From positions 248,001-312,000 of the forward strand of contig NZ_LT899436.1 in NCBI RefSeq assembly GCF_900198195.1: 64,000 bases of DNA, given 5' to 3'. The stretch is from Tenacibaculum jejuense. GTDB lineage: Bacteria; Bacteroidota; Bacteroidia; Flavobacteriales; Flavobacteriaceae. Below, piece after piece: positions 42,766-50,562 of this stretch. A model generated the notes under the pieces. That model saw only the letters and a program-made list of their open reading frames with translations. It searched no databases and was not told the origin of the DNA. Positions within the stretch are counted from its first letter, which is position 1. Each line of letters starts with the position of its first letter. Made by a program: the position numbers and the translations under genes.

Positions 42766-43559
42766 GAGAATTTACACATAAAAATGAGTGGGCTGTTATT
42801 TTAGGTGGTTCTAGCGGATTAGGTTTAGCAACAGCTAAAAAGCTAGCAAAACACGGTTTGAATATTTGTGTTTTGCACCGAGATCGAAAATCTGATATGT
42901 CACGCATTGAAAATGATTTTGAAATTATTCGTAATGAAAATGTTCAATTATTAGCTTTTAATGTAGACGCATTACATACTGAGAAAAGAGCACATGTTAT
43001 TTCAGAATTAAAAGAGAATTTAGGATCAGCTGGAAAGATTCGAATATTTGTACACAGTATTGCCAAAGGAAATTTAAAACCGATGGTAGCTGAAGATGAA
43101 TCGACACAATTAAAAAACGATGATTTTAGTCTAACTATTAATGCCATGGCAATTAGTTTATACGATTGGGTAAAGGCGTTATTTACTGCGAAGTTATTTG
43201 CTGATGACACTAGAATTATAAGTTTTACAAGTGAAGGAAATCAGAAGGTTTGGCAAAATTATGCAGCTGTTTCTGCGGCTAAAGTAACTTTAGAAGCGAT
43301 TACTCGAAACATTGCTTTAGAGTTTGCTCCTTATGGAATTAAAGCGAATTGTATTCAAGCAGGTGTTACCGATACAAATTCATTTCAACGAATTCCAGGA
43401 AGTGAAACCATAAAAAATCACGTATTAAAAACGAATCCTTTTAAACGGTTAACCACACCAGAAGATGTTGCAAATGTGGTATATTTATTAAGTAAAGATG
43501 AAGCCAAATGGATTAATGGAAGTATTATTCCTGTGGACGGCGGAGAACATATAGTGTAG
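42759..43559 (+). CDS. SDR oxidoreductase, FabL/FabI-like enoyl-ACP reductase
   Basis: This 266-aa protein has a nucleotide-binding GGSSGLG loop (16-22) and VHSIAKG (98-104), as in FabI/FabL. The catalytic pair is Tyr168-x6-Lys175 (YAAVSAAK), the spacing of enoyl-ACP reductases, not the YxxxK of ordinary ketoreductases. NGSIIPVDGG near the C-terminus is also FabL-like. It would reduce the trans-2-enoyl chain to the saturated acyl form in the dedicated fatty-acid module. Adjacent genes overlap it or are separated by one base. Confidence 0.82.
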   Translation: MVREFTHKNEWAVILGGSSGLGLATAKKLAKHGLNICVLHRDRKSDMSRIENDFEIIRNENVQLLAFNVDALHTEKRAHVISELKENLGSAGKIRIFVHSIAKGNLKPMVAEDESTQLKNDDFSLTINAMAISLYDWVKALFTAKLFADDTRIISFTSEGNQKVWQNYAAVSAAKVTLEAITRNIALEFAPYGIKANCIQAGVTDTNSFQRIPGSETIKNHVLKTNPFKRLTTPEDVANVVYLLSKDEAKWINGSIIPVDGGEHIV

Positions 43560-43560
43560 C

Positions 43561-44004
43561 ATGACAAGTGAACAAATCATAACAGTATTACCTTATGAAA
43601 AACCTTTTTTATTTGTTGATGAAATCATCAATATTTCTGAAGAAGGAGTTACAGGTCAGTATACATTTCAAAAAGAAGAATTTTATTATCAAGGACATTT
43701 TAAAGATAATCCAGTAACACCGGGAGTCATATTAACGGAAGTAATGGCGCAAATTGGTGTAGTTTGTCTCGGTGTTTATCTTTTAGGAAAAGAAAGCGTG
43801 TTAGAAGAAAAACTAGCAATAGCGTTAACATCTCATGCTATTGATTTTTTTCTTCCTGTATTTCCTGAAGAGAAAGTAACAGTTATTTCTGAAAAACAAT
43901 ATTTCAGATTCAATAAATTGAAATGTCATGTAAAAATGCTGAATGCTAAAGGCGAATTAGTGTGTAGAGGTGAAATCGCTGGAATGTTAACGAATAAAAA
44001 ATAA
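43561..44004 (+). CDS. FabZ/FabA-like 3-hydroxyacyl-ACP dehydratase
   Basis: This 147-aa hot-dog protein has the dehydratase signature with catalytic His46 in QGHFKDNPVTPG and Glu60 in LTEVMAQIG. Length matches FabZ. It converts 3-hydroxyacyl-ACP to trans-2-enoyl-ACP. It is one base after the enoyl reductase gene and 4 bases before the ketosynthase. A primary-metabolism fabZ would be expected elsewhere in the genome, so this is probably a pathway-specific copy. Confidence 0.88.
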   Translation: MTSEQIITVLPYEKPFLFVDEIINISEEGVTGQYTFQKEEFYYQGHFKDNPVTPGVILTEVMAQIGVVCLGVYLLGKESVLEEKLAIALTSHAIDFFLPVFPEEKVTVISEKQYFRFNKLKCHVKMLNAKGELVCRGEIAGMLTNKK

Positions 44005-44008
44005 TCAG

Positions 44009-45283
44009 TTGAATAAAAGAGTTGTAATAACAGGTTTAGGTGTTGTTGCTCCGAATGGAGTCGATATACAGTCGTTTACAAATGCGATTAAAAATGGTGT
44101 TTCTGGTATTACATTTCATCAAGATTTAAAAGACCTAAATTTCTCGTGTTGTATTGGCGGACTTCCAATAATTACCGAAGAGAAAAAACTAGATTATTTA
44201 ACGGCTTTAGAATTGAGAGGTTTTAATAGTTCCGGAATTTTATACGGTTGTATTGCAGGAATAGATGCTTGGAACGATGCTGGCTTTACAGTTGATAAAG
44301 AAAGTGATTTAGACTTTGATACAGGAATTGTTTTTGGAACTGGAACTTCTGGAGTTGAAAAATTTCGTGAAGCTATTTATAAAGTTGATGCTCATAAAGT
44401 AAAACGTTTAGGTAGCACAACGGTTATTCAAACTATGGCTAGCGGAATTAGCGCATATTTAGGCGGTAAACTCGGTTTAGGAAATCAAGTAACTACAAAT
44501 TCTTCTGCTTGTACAACCGGAACGGAAGCGATATTAATGGGTTACGATAGAATTGCTTCAGGCAAAGCAAGTCGAATGTTAGTTGGGAGTTGTAGTGATG
44601 GCGGACCTTACGTTTGGGGTGGTTTCGATGCTATGCGTGTAATGACATATAAACACAATGAGAATCCAGAAGAAGGATCTCGACCAATGAGTGCAACAGC
44701 ATCTGGTTTTGTTCCAGGAGCTGGAGCTGGAGCTTTGGTGTTAGAATCTTTAGAAAGTGCGTTGGAAAGAGGGGCAACTATTTATGGAGAAGTTTTAGGT
44801 GGAGCAGTGAATTCTGGCGGACAAAGAAATGGAGGAACAATGACTGCACCAAATGGAATAGCTGTACAGCGATGTATTACAGATGCAATTCGAAATTCAG
44901 GAATTACTGCGGATGAAATTGATGTGATTAATGGACATTTAACGGCTACATCAAAAGATGCTTTTGAAATTCAAAATTGGTCAGAAGCATTAGGAAGAAA
45001 AGGGGCGAATTTTCCTTATATCAATTCATTAAAATCAATGATTGGTCATTGTTTAGCCGCTGCTGGAAGTATCGAAAGTGTTTCTGCTGTTCTTCAGTTA
45101 CATCACGATTTTATATTTCCATCAATAAATTGTGAAGATATTCATCAAGATATTTTAGCTGAAATAGATCCAACACGAATTCCAAAAGAAAAAATAGATA
45201 CAAAAATTAATATTATAGCCAAAGCAAGTTTTGGTTTTGGTGACGTAAATGGATGCGTAATATTTAAAAAATACAACCAATAA
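44009..45283 (+). CDS. Beta-ketoacyl-ACP synthase (KAS II-like) of the PKS operon
   Basis: This 424-aa thiolase-fold enzyme has the decarboxylating Cys-His-His triad: Cys168 in SSACTTGT, His310 in NGHLTATSKD (the usual HGT is HLT here) and His347 in MIGHCLAAAG. Length is typical of KAS II. It would elongate an acyl-ACP with malonyl-ACP. The start is TTG at 44009, 4 bases after the dehydratase gene. The HLT variant of the HGT loop may reflect specificity or a pathway-specific clade. Confidence 0.9.
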   Translation: MNKRVVITGLGVVAPNGVDIQSFTNAIKNGVSGITFHQDLKDLNFSCCIGGLPIITEEKKLDYLTALELRGFNSSGILYGCIAGIDAWNDAGFTVDKESDLDFDTGIVFGTGTSGVEKFREAIYKVDAHKVKRLGSTTVIQTMASGISAYLGGKLGLGNQVTTNSSACTTGTEAILMGYDRIASGKASRMLVGSCSDGGPYVWGGFDAMRVMTYKHNENPEEGSRPMSATASGFVPGAGAGALVLESLESALERGATIYGEVLGGAVNSGGQRNGGTMTAPNGIAVQRCITDAIRNSGITADEIDVINGHLTATSKDAFEIQNWSEALGRKGANFPYINSLKSMIGHCLAAAGSIESVSAVLQLHHDFIFPSINCEDIHQDILAEIDPTRIPKEKIDTKINIIAKASFGFGDVNGCVIFKKYNQ

Positions 45284-45287
45284 GTAT

Positions 45288-45539
45288 ATGACAAACGAAG
45301 AACTAATACCTAAATTAAAAGAAATCGTTAAACCTTATATTCAAGATCAAGCGGCTTTTGATAATTTAACGGAAGAGACTGATTTTATTAATGATTTAAA
45401 AATCAATTCTGCTAATTTAGTGGATGTAGTTTTAGATGTTGAAGATGAGTTTGATATCGAAATAGATAACGATGCTATGGAGCAAATGTTAAATGTAAAA
45501 AACGCAATAGCAATTATTAAAGATAAATTAGCTTCGTAA
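45288..45539 (+). CDS. Acyl carrier protein of the PKS operon
   Basis: This 83-aa acidic helical protein has the carrier-protein layout, with Ser41 as the predicted phosphopantetheine site in LKINSANLVD. The canonical motif around that Ser is Asp-Ser-Leu; here it is Asn-Ser-Ala, which is unusual and may tune which partners or transferases recognise it. It is 4 bases after the ketosynthase, and its stop overlaps the start of the phosphopantetheinyl transferase by 1 base (TAATG), so carrier and modifying enzyme are made together. Confidence 0.9.
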   Translation: MTNEELIPKLKEIVKPYIQDQAAFDNLTEETDFINDLKINSANLVDVVLDVEDEFDIEIDNDAMEQMLNVKNAIAIIKDKLAS

Positions 45540-46132
45540 TGATTGGGAATGATATTGTAGATATCAACTTTACACGAAAGCAAAGTAATTGGCAACGTGA
45601 CGGTTTTTTAGATAAGATTTTTACATCTGAAGAACAAGAACATATACTAGAAAGTAAATGTAGTTTTACTACAGTTTGGCAATTGTGGAGTATGAAAGAG
45701 AGTGTTTACAAAATCTATGTTAGAAAACGTAAAGAACGTTTCTTTGCTCCTAAAAAACTCGTATGCACTGTTACTAATTCTTCTAAAGGATCGGTAATCA
45801 TAAATAATGAAAAGTATCTTACGAAAACCACCACGAATAAAAATTATATCTATTCCACTGCAATTTCTGATGTAGGCAATTTGTTAAGTGTCGATACTTT
45901 TTGTTTTCCTTTAAAAGAAAGTGATTTCAGTACACAACGAGCAACTGTTTACAGTCAATTAAAAAATAGAATTGCAGAAAAATATAATCTGAATTCAGAA
46001 ATTATTCAGATAGAAAAAACAGCATTAGGTATTCCAGAAGTTAAAGTCAATAATCAAACTTTAGAAGTTAATATATCACTTACCCATCACGGTAATTATG
46101 GCGCAGTTTCAATCTTAAATCTAAACTCATGA
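45539..46132 (+). CDS. 4'-phosphopantetheinyl transferase
   Basis: This 197-aa protein has the PPTase signatures IGNDIVD (residues 2-8, with a metal-binding Asp) and WSMKESVYK (50-58, the WxxKEAxxK motif). Size lies between AcpS and Sfp, with a pseudo-dimeric look. It transfers phosphopantetheine from CoA to the Ser of a carrier protein. The 1-base overlap with the ACP makes that the obvious substrate, and its Asn-Ser-Ala site may be why a dedicated transferase is kept. The next gene overlaps it by 4 bases. Confidence 0.9.
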   Translation: MIGNDIVDINFTRKQSNWQRDGFLDKIFTSEEQEHILESKCSFTTVWQLWSMKESVYKIYVRKRKERFFAPKKLVCTVTNSSKGSVIINNEKYLTKTTTNKNYIYSTAISDVGNLLSVDTFCFPLKESDFSTQRATVYSQLKNRIAEKYNLNSEIIQIEKTALGIPEVKVNNQTLEVNISLTHHGNYGAVSILNLNS

Positions 46133-46554
46133 AAGAATTTATCGCTTACGCAAAATTGCAATTTTCAGTAGATAAAAAACTAGTTTTAACCTATGCAATC
46201 GTATACTTTATATGGGGAACCATAATGAATAATTTTGGTGCTGCTGTTGAAATCGCAAGATTTACTTATTGGTGGCAAGTAATTACGTGTTATATCTTTT
46301 ACATGATACCAATATCGTTGCTTTTACGTGGTTTACCATTTCATATGCAATATGCGTACGGATTAATAGCAATGGGTGTATTGGAATTTTTAGGTTACGC
46401 GTTACAAACTTCTTATGCGTATCCTGATAATATTTTAGATAAACTTTTTAATATCAGGAATTTCAGTTTAGGAATGACTATGTTTTTTGGTTTGTATTTT
46501 CCTATCGGAAACATGATGGTTGGTAAGATTTATAGCGCTATCTTTGGCGATTAA
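46129..46554 (+). CDS. Four-helix membrane protein, family not recognised
   Basis: This 141-aa protein has four hydrophobic segments (about 20-38, 48-68, 73-92, 110-133) with short loops and two Trp-rich turns. No family is recognised. It overlaps the phosphopantetheinyl transferase by 4 bases (ATGA), so it is translated with the PKS operon and may help export or anchor the product or house the flavoprotein. A role cannot be assigned from sequence. Confidence 0.65.
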   Translation: MKEFIAYAKLQFSVDKKLVLTYAIVYFIWGTIMNNFGAAVEIARFTYWWQVITCYIFYMIPISLLLRGLPFHMQYAYGLIAMGVLEFLGYALQTSYAYPDNILDKLFNIRNFSLGMTMFFGLYFPIGNMMVGKIYSAIFGD

Positions 46555-46569
46555 AATTGAAATATTATT

Positions 46570-46824
46570 ATGCCATTTCATGAGATTTTAGGGTATTTAG
46601 CAGCATTTTTAACTACGGCTTCTTTTTTACCTCAGGTATATAAAACATGGAAAACAAAATCTACAGAAGGATTATCACTTACTATGTATACTATTTTTCT
46701 GACAGGAATTATTTGCTGGTTGATTTATGGTATTTACTTAAATAGTTTGCCTATAATTTTAGCAAATACAGTTACAGGAGTTTCAGCAGTTATGCTAATA
46801 ATAATGAAGCTTAAATACAAATAG
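46570..46824 (+). CDS. SemiSWEET transporter
   Basis: This 84-aa protein has three transmembrane helices and the PQ-loop motif in helix 1 (ASFLPQVYKTWKTKSTEGLSL). SemiSWEETs are single-repeat sugar transporters that work as dimers. It lies 15 bases after the four-helix protein and 13 bases before the PepSY gene. The PQ-loop family also includes non-sugar transporters, so its presence beside the PKS operon could mean export of a different small molecule; sugar transport is the default reading. Confidence 0.88.
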   Translation: MPFHEILGYLAAFLTTASFLPQVYKTWKTKSTEGLSLTMYTIFLTGIICWLIYGIYLNSLPIILANTVTGVSAVMLIIMKLKYK

Positions 46825-46837
46825 TAAACTATACTTA

Positions 46838-47476
46838 ATGTCACGTAAACTTCATTTAAGAACTAGAAAAACACATCGTTATTTAGGTCTTTTTATAGGG
46901 GCTCAGTTTTTATTCTGGACAATTGGAGGGTTGTACTTTAGCTGGAACAATATGAAAGATGTTCACGGTAAAACTTTATTAGATAAATCGGAGCACACTT
47001 TTGCTTTTCAATTCAATGAACCAGTTCGTAAACTTTTAGGAGTTATAAAAGAACCTATTAAAAATATTGAAGGAATTGTAGTGCATCAAGATAGTCTTTT
47101 ACGAGTTAAAACTGTTTCAAAAAATTATCTTTTAACATTAAGTAATAGTGTCTATGCTATTAAAGATAGTTTAACTAAAGATCACGAGTATAGAGAAAAA
47201 CCATTGCCAGTTTATGTTGTAGAATTAGAACATTCTACGAATACAAAAGTGTATGTTCACCCTCAGTTAGCTAAAATTACTTCAGTAAGAAACGATAATT
47301 GGAGACGTTTCGATTTTTTATGGATGTTACATGTTATGGATTTTGAAACTAGAGATCATATTACAAATTGGACATTGCGTATTTTTTCTGTTTTAGGGTT
47401 AGCAACAATATTATCTGGTTTTTATTTATTTTATTTAAGTTCATCAACCATAAGAAAGTTAAAGAGAAAGATGTAA
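46838..47476 (+). CDS. PepSY domain membrane protein
   Basis: This 212-aa protein begins with a basic, His-containing segment (RKTHRYLGLFIGAQFLFW), a transmembrane helix, a PepSY-like extracytoplasmic region (about 60-165) and a second helix (about 180-205). This is the short PepSY architecture with His residues placed near the membrane. It follows SemiSWEET by 13 bases. Like the larger PepSY protein at 25.5 kb, it may take part in electron or metal transfer; a link to the PKS operon is plausible but not shown. Confidence 0.72.
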   Translation: MSRKLHLRTRKTHRYLGLFIGAQFLFWTIGGLYFSWNNMKDVHGKTLLDKSEHTFAFQFNEPVRKLLGVIKEPIKNIEGIVVHQDSLLRVKTVSKNYLLTLSNSVYAIKDSLTKDHEYREKPLPVYVVELEHSTNTKVYVHPQLAKITSVRNDNWRRFDFLWMLHVMDFETRDHITNWTLRIFSVLGLATILSGFYLFYLSSSTIRKLKRKM

Positions 47477-47553
47477 ATAAAATGAATTTCAGCTTGTTAA
47501 TGCTTTAAGAATTGTTTAGATTTATGTAATTAATCTATTAAAATCTAAATATC

Positions 47554-47739
47554 ATGAAAGAAATTTTAAGCTTTACAGGCGCAAAAAAACTTGAAAAAAA
47601 AGATCAACAACAAATTAAAGGAGGAATTACTTTTTCTTGTCCTTCGGAAGGAGGTTTTTGTACCGTAGGAATGCCTGTGAGTTGCATTACCGTAGTGCCT
47701 TATGTTTGTATAAATAATGTTTGGAAGAAATTATTTTAA
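47554..47739 (+). CDS. Double-glycine leader peptide, cysteine-containing, bacteriocin/RiPP-like
   Basis: This 61-aa peptide has a leader (residues 1-24) with the pattern Leu..Gly-Ala-Lys-Lys-Leu..Lys-Lys-Asp-Gln-Gln..Ile-Lys-Gly-Gly, typical of double-glycine leaders cut by C39-type peptidase transporters in Bacteroidota. The 37-residue core has four Cys (29, 36, 44, 52), several Gly/Pro and an aromatic-basic C-terminus. No transporter or modifying enzyme is adjacent, so export may use a machine elsewhere. It has its own terminator at 47773. An antimicrobial or signalling role is possible. Confidence 0.7.
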   Translation: MKEILSFTGAKKLEKKDQQQIKGGITFSCPSEGGFCTVGMPVSCITVVPYVCINNVWKKLF

Positions 47740-47772
47740 AAAGTAAGTTTTCTTACTATCATAAAAAATTTA

Positions 47773-47796
47773 AGTCCGTTTTTACGGGCTTTTTTT
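47773..47796 (+). terminator. Terminator after the leader-peptide gene
   Basis: AGTCCGT (47773-47779) and ACGGGCT (47784-47790) pair, with one G-T pair, around a TTTT loop. A T-run follows. Confidence 0.8.
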
Positions 47797-47914
47797 ACAT
47801 GTATTTATATGGTAATTTTGTAAAAAAAAGCTAAAACTCAAACGAGTATTATAAATTTGTTTTTTTAAGGTTTAAATTGCAATAAGTCGAACATATAAAC
47901 AGTAAACGAGTCAA

Positions 47915-49114
47915 TTGAATATTTGTAAAAAAATACAGAACGCAAATTACTATCCTACAGTAGAAGATATTCCAGAACATATTTGGAAAGAGTTAAATTG
48001 TACAAACGATTTATATTTTAATCCGAATTATTTATCTGCTATTTCAAAATATCATGAAAATATAGATTTTTGGTACGTAGTTTTATTCGATGACCATTAT
48101 AAACCTATAGCTTTTTCAACAGTTCAGATAGTAAACTTTTATTTAGACAGTGTTCAGAATGAATTACAAAGTATAGTTGAGTTTATTAAAAGGATAGGTC
48201 GAAAGTTACATCTATTATCTGATCAAAAACCTTTAAAAATTTTAACCTGTGGAAATACATTTGTTAGTGGAGAGCATGGTATTTTCATAAAAGAAGGACA
48301 AGACAAGCAAAAAGTAATTAAGCAAATCGCAAAATCGGTACTTCAGCTAGTTAATGACGAAGGTCATTTCGACTATAAAGTAAGTGGCTTTATGCTTAAA
48401 GATTTTGAACACGAATCTTTATTTATAAGTGACGAACTTTTAGGGTACAATTATCATTCGTTCAATGTTGAGCCTAACATGCTAATGCAAATCGATCAAG
48501 ATTGGTCAAATTTTGATGACTATTTAGCTGCGATGAAAACAAAATTCCGTGTAAAAGCTAAAAAAGCGATGGAACTTAGTGCAGGATTAAACGAAATCGA
48601 TATTACAGAAAGCAATATCGATCTTTACTTAAAGGACATGGAAAAACTTTATAAAAGTGTATCGTCTAAAGCAGGCTTTAATTTAGGTGAATTTAATATC
48701 CGTTCTTATGCTGTATTAAAAGAAAATTTACAAAGAGATTATATTATTAAAGGATATCTTCTAAATAATAAATTAGTTGGTTTTTTATCTGGAATGATCA
48801 ATCAAGAGAATTTGGATGCTCATTTTGTAGGTATTTCTTATCAATACAATAGAAAATATGCTGTTTACCAACGCATGCTTTACGATTATATAAATATTGC
48901 GATAACTAGGAATTTAAAACAGATCAATTTTGGTAGAACTGCTAGTGAAATCAAAAGTTCTGTTGGAGCTGAACCTCAAGATTTAACTATTTATTTTAGA
49001 CATAAAAACAGTATTCCAAATAAAATTTTGAAGTGTTTTATTGATAAAATTCAACCAACTCCTTTTCAACAGAAGTATCCATTTAAAGCTAAAACTCTTG
49101 TTAAGCAGAGTTAA
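47915..49114 (+). CDS. GNAT-fold acyl/aminoacyl-transferase-like protein
   Basis: This 399-aa protein, starting at TTG, shows an N-terminal less-conserved half and a C-terminal GNAT-like half (about 190-370) with YLLNNKLVGFLSG, DAHFVGISYQYN and NFGRTASEIKSSVGAEP. This pattern fits the FemAB/BioF2-like acetyltransferase group (Acetyltransf_6). Such enzymes attach amino acids or acyl groups in peptidoglycan, lipid or polysaccharide pathways; the substrate here is unknown. It stands alone, with 32 bases before the thioesterase. Confidence 0.7.
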   Translation: MNICKKIQNANYYPTVEDIPEHIWKELNCTNDLYFNPNYLSAISKYHENIDFWYVVLFDDHYKPIAFSTVQIVNFYLDSVQNELQSIVEFIKRIGRKLHLLSDQKPLKILTCGNTFVSGEHGIFIKEGQDKQKVIKQIAKSVLQLVNDEGHFDYKVSGFMLKDFEHESLFISDELLGYNYHSFNVEPNMLMQIDQDWSNFDDYLAAMKTKFRVKAKKAMELSAGLNEIDITESNIDLYLKDMEKLYKSVSSKAGFNLGEFNIRSYAVLKENLQRDYIIKGYLLNNKLVGFLSGMINQENLDAHFVGISYQYNRKYAVYQRMLYDYINIAITRNLKQINFGRTASEIKSSVGAEPQDLTIYFRHKNSIPNKILKCFIDKIQPTPFQQKYPFKAKTLVKQS

Positions 49115-49146
49115 AAAGAGTACTTTTAAGGTATAAAATCAGCCTT

Positions 49147-50016
49147 ATGAAGAATACTACAGAGCTCGTAAATATTCTTACGCTTGAAGATCAGGGAGAT
49201 AATAATTTTAGTGGAATTAGTAAAGATATTGGTAGCCCGAATGTGTTTGGAGGTCAAGTTTTAGCACAGTCATTAAATGCCGCATACAGAACAGTAAATT
49301 CGAAACGAATTTTACATTCTTTACATTCTTATTTTTTAGAACCAGGAAATTTAGAATTACCCATTGTATATAATGTACAAACTATTCGTGATGGAGGAAG
49401 TTTTTCAACACGAAGAGTAACTGCGCATCAAGGAGAAAAAACCATCTTTATTCTGGCATGCTCTTTTCATAAAAAAGAAGAAGGATATGAGCATCAAATG
49501 CCTGTTAAAAAAGAAATTAAGCAACCAGAAGATTTACTAAGTTGGACTGATATGTTAGATCAGTTTGGTGATTTTCTTCCCAAGAAAATGAAAGCTTTTT
49601 TAAGTATAGAAAGACCAATAGAATTTAAGCCTGTTCAGGTTGTAAATCCGTTTGATAAAAAAGATTTACCTCCTGTTGTTGATGTTTGGTTTAAATTAAA
49701 AGGAGATCGTTCTAACTTGAATTTAGCCCAGAAACAACAAATATTAACTTACATATCCGATTATAATATCTTAACAGCTTGTTTGTATCCAAACGCAAGT
49801 AAAGCGCATTTTGGAAATACTCAAATGGCAAGTCTAGATCATTCGATGTGGTTTTATCGTGATTTTGATTTTAATGATTGGATGCTGTTTTCAATCGAAA
49901 GTCCAAATTCTTATGGAGCTAGAGGATTTGCTTGTGGTAATATTTACACAAGAGAAGGAAAATTAGTAGCTTCTGTAGCACAAGAAGGTTTAATGCGACC
50001 TCCAAGAAAAAAATAA
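49147..50016 (+). CDS. tesB: Acyl-CoA thioesterase II
   Basis: This 289-aa protein has a double hot-dog TesB fold. The N-terminal half has VFGGQVLAQSLNAAYRTV and LHSLHSYFLEPG. The C-terminal half has SLDHSMWFYRDF, the ESPNSYGARGFACGNIYT region and ASVAQEGLMR, which hold the Asp-Thr/Ser-Gln type catalytic residues. It hydrolyses acyl-CoA to free acid plus CoA. Proximity to the PKS operon may be coincidental; in principle it could edit acyl chains. Confidence 0.94.
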   Translation: MKNTTELVNILTLEDQGDNNFSGISKDIGSPNVFGGQVLAQSLNAAYRTVNSKRILHSLHSYFLEPGNLELPIVYNVQTIRDGGSFSTRRVTAHQGEKTIFILACSFHKKEEGYEHQMPVKKEIKQPEDLLSWTDMLDQFGDFLPKKMKAFLSIERPIEFKPVQVVNPFDKKDLPPVVDVWFKLKGDRSNLNLAQKQQILTYISDYNILTACLYPNASKAHFGNTQMASLDHSMWFYRDFDFNDWMLFSIESPNSYGARGFACGNIYTREGKLVASVAQEGLMRPPRKK

Positions 50017-50022
50017 AATTAT

Positions 50023-50367
50023 ATGAGTCCTTTTTTATATGTATTATCTGTTAACGGATTATTATTCCTTTTTAGTTTAATATTTTACTTTTTTCCAGCA
50101 AAAAAGATCAATTCATTTTACGGTTATAGAACTTTCCGAACTATGCAGAATCAGAAAATTTGGGACTTTGCTAATAACTATTTCAACAAACAGTTTTTGT
50201 TATATTCTGGAATATCTTTCCTAGGAGCTTTTGCCTTAGCATTTATAAACCCTAAATTAAGTTGGCAACCTATGGTTTTGTTAGTACTATGTTTAGCTGT
50301 TTCTGTAGTTAAAACAGAACAAGAACTAAATAAGCATTTTGATAAAGAAGGAAAGAAATTAAAATAG
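50023..50367 (+). CDS. SdpI family membrane protein
   Basis: This 114-aa protein has three transmembrane helices and the SdpI/YhfL signature NSFYGYRTFRTMQNQKIWDFAN between helices 1 and 2. SdpI-family proteins are best known as immunity proteins against SdpC toxin in Bacillus, but most members have no such role and it should not be read as immunity here. It starts 6 bases after the thioesterase, likely in the same transcript. Confidence 0.85.
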   Translation: MSPFLYVLSVNGLLFLFSLIFYFFPAKKINSFYGYRTFRTMQNQKIWDFANNYFNKQFLLYSGISFLGAFALAFINPKLSWQPMVLLVLCLAVSVVKTEQELNKHFDKEGKKLK

Positions 50368-50562
50368 TGTGTTTTTCAGTTGAAATTTACTTTTGATTTG
50401 TCAATTACGATGATAGCTATTTTAATAAAGCTGAAATTATCAAAGGGAAGTTGTGGCTAAATTTATTCTTTGCTTTTTGTCATTTAATAACCAATTCCAT
50501 ACAAAAATAGATTTGTAGTAGGTGTAAACAGGAAAAAAGTTACATTTACAAAAAAGAATGAT

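Noticed and set aside
50023..50367. SdpI as an immunity gene for the leader peptide at 47.5 kb
   Set aside because: SdpI-family genes are widespread without toxins; they are 2.3 kb apart with other genes between.
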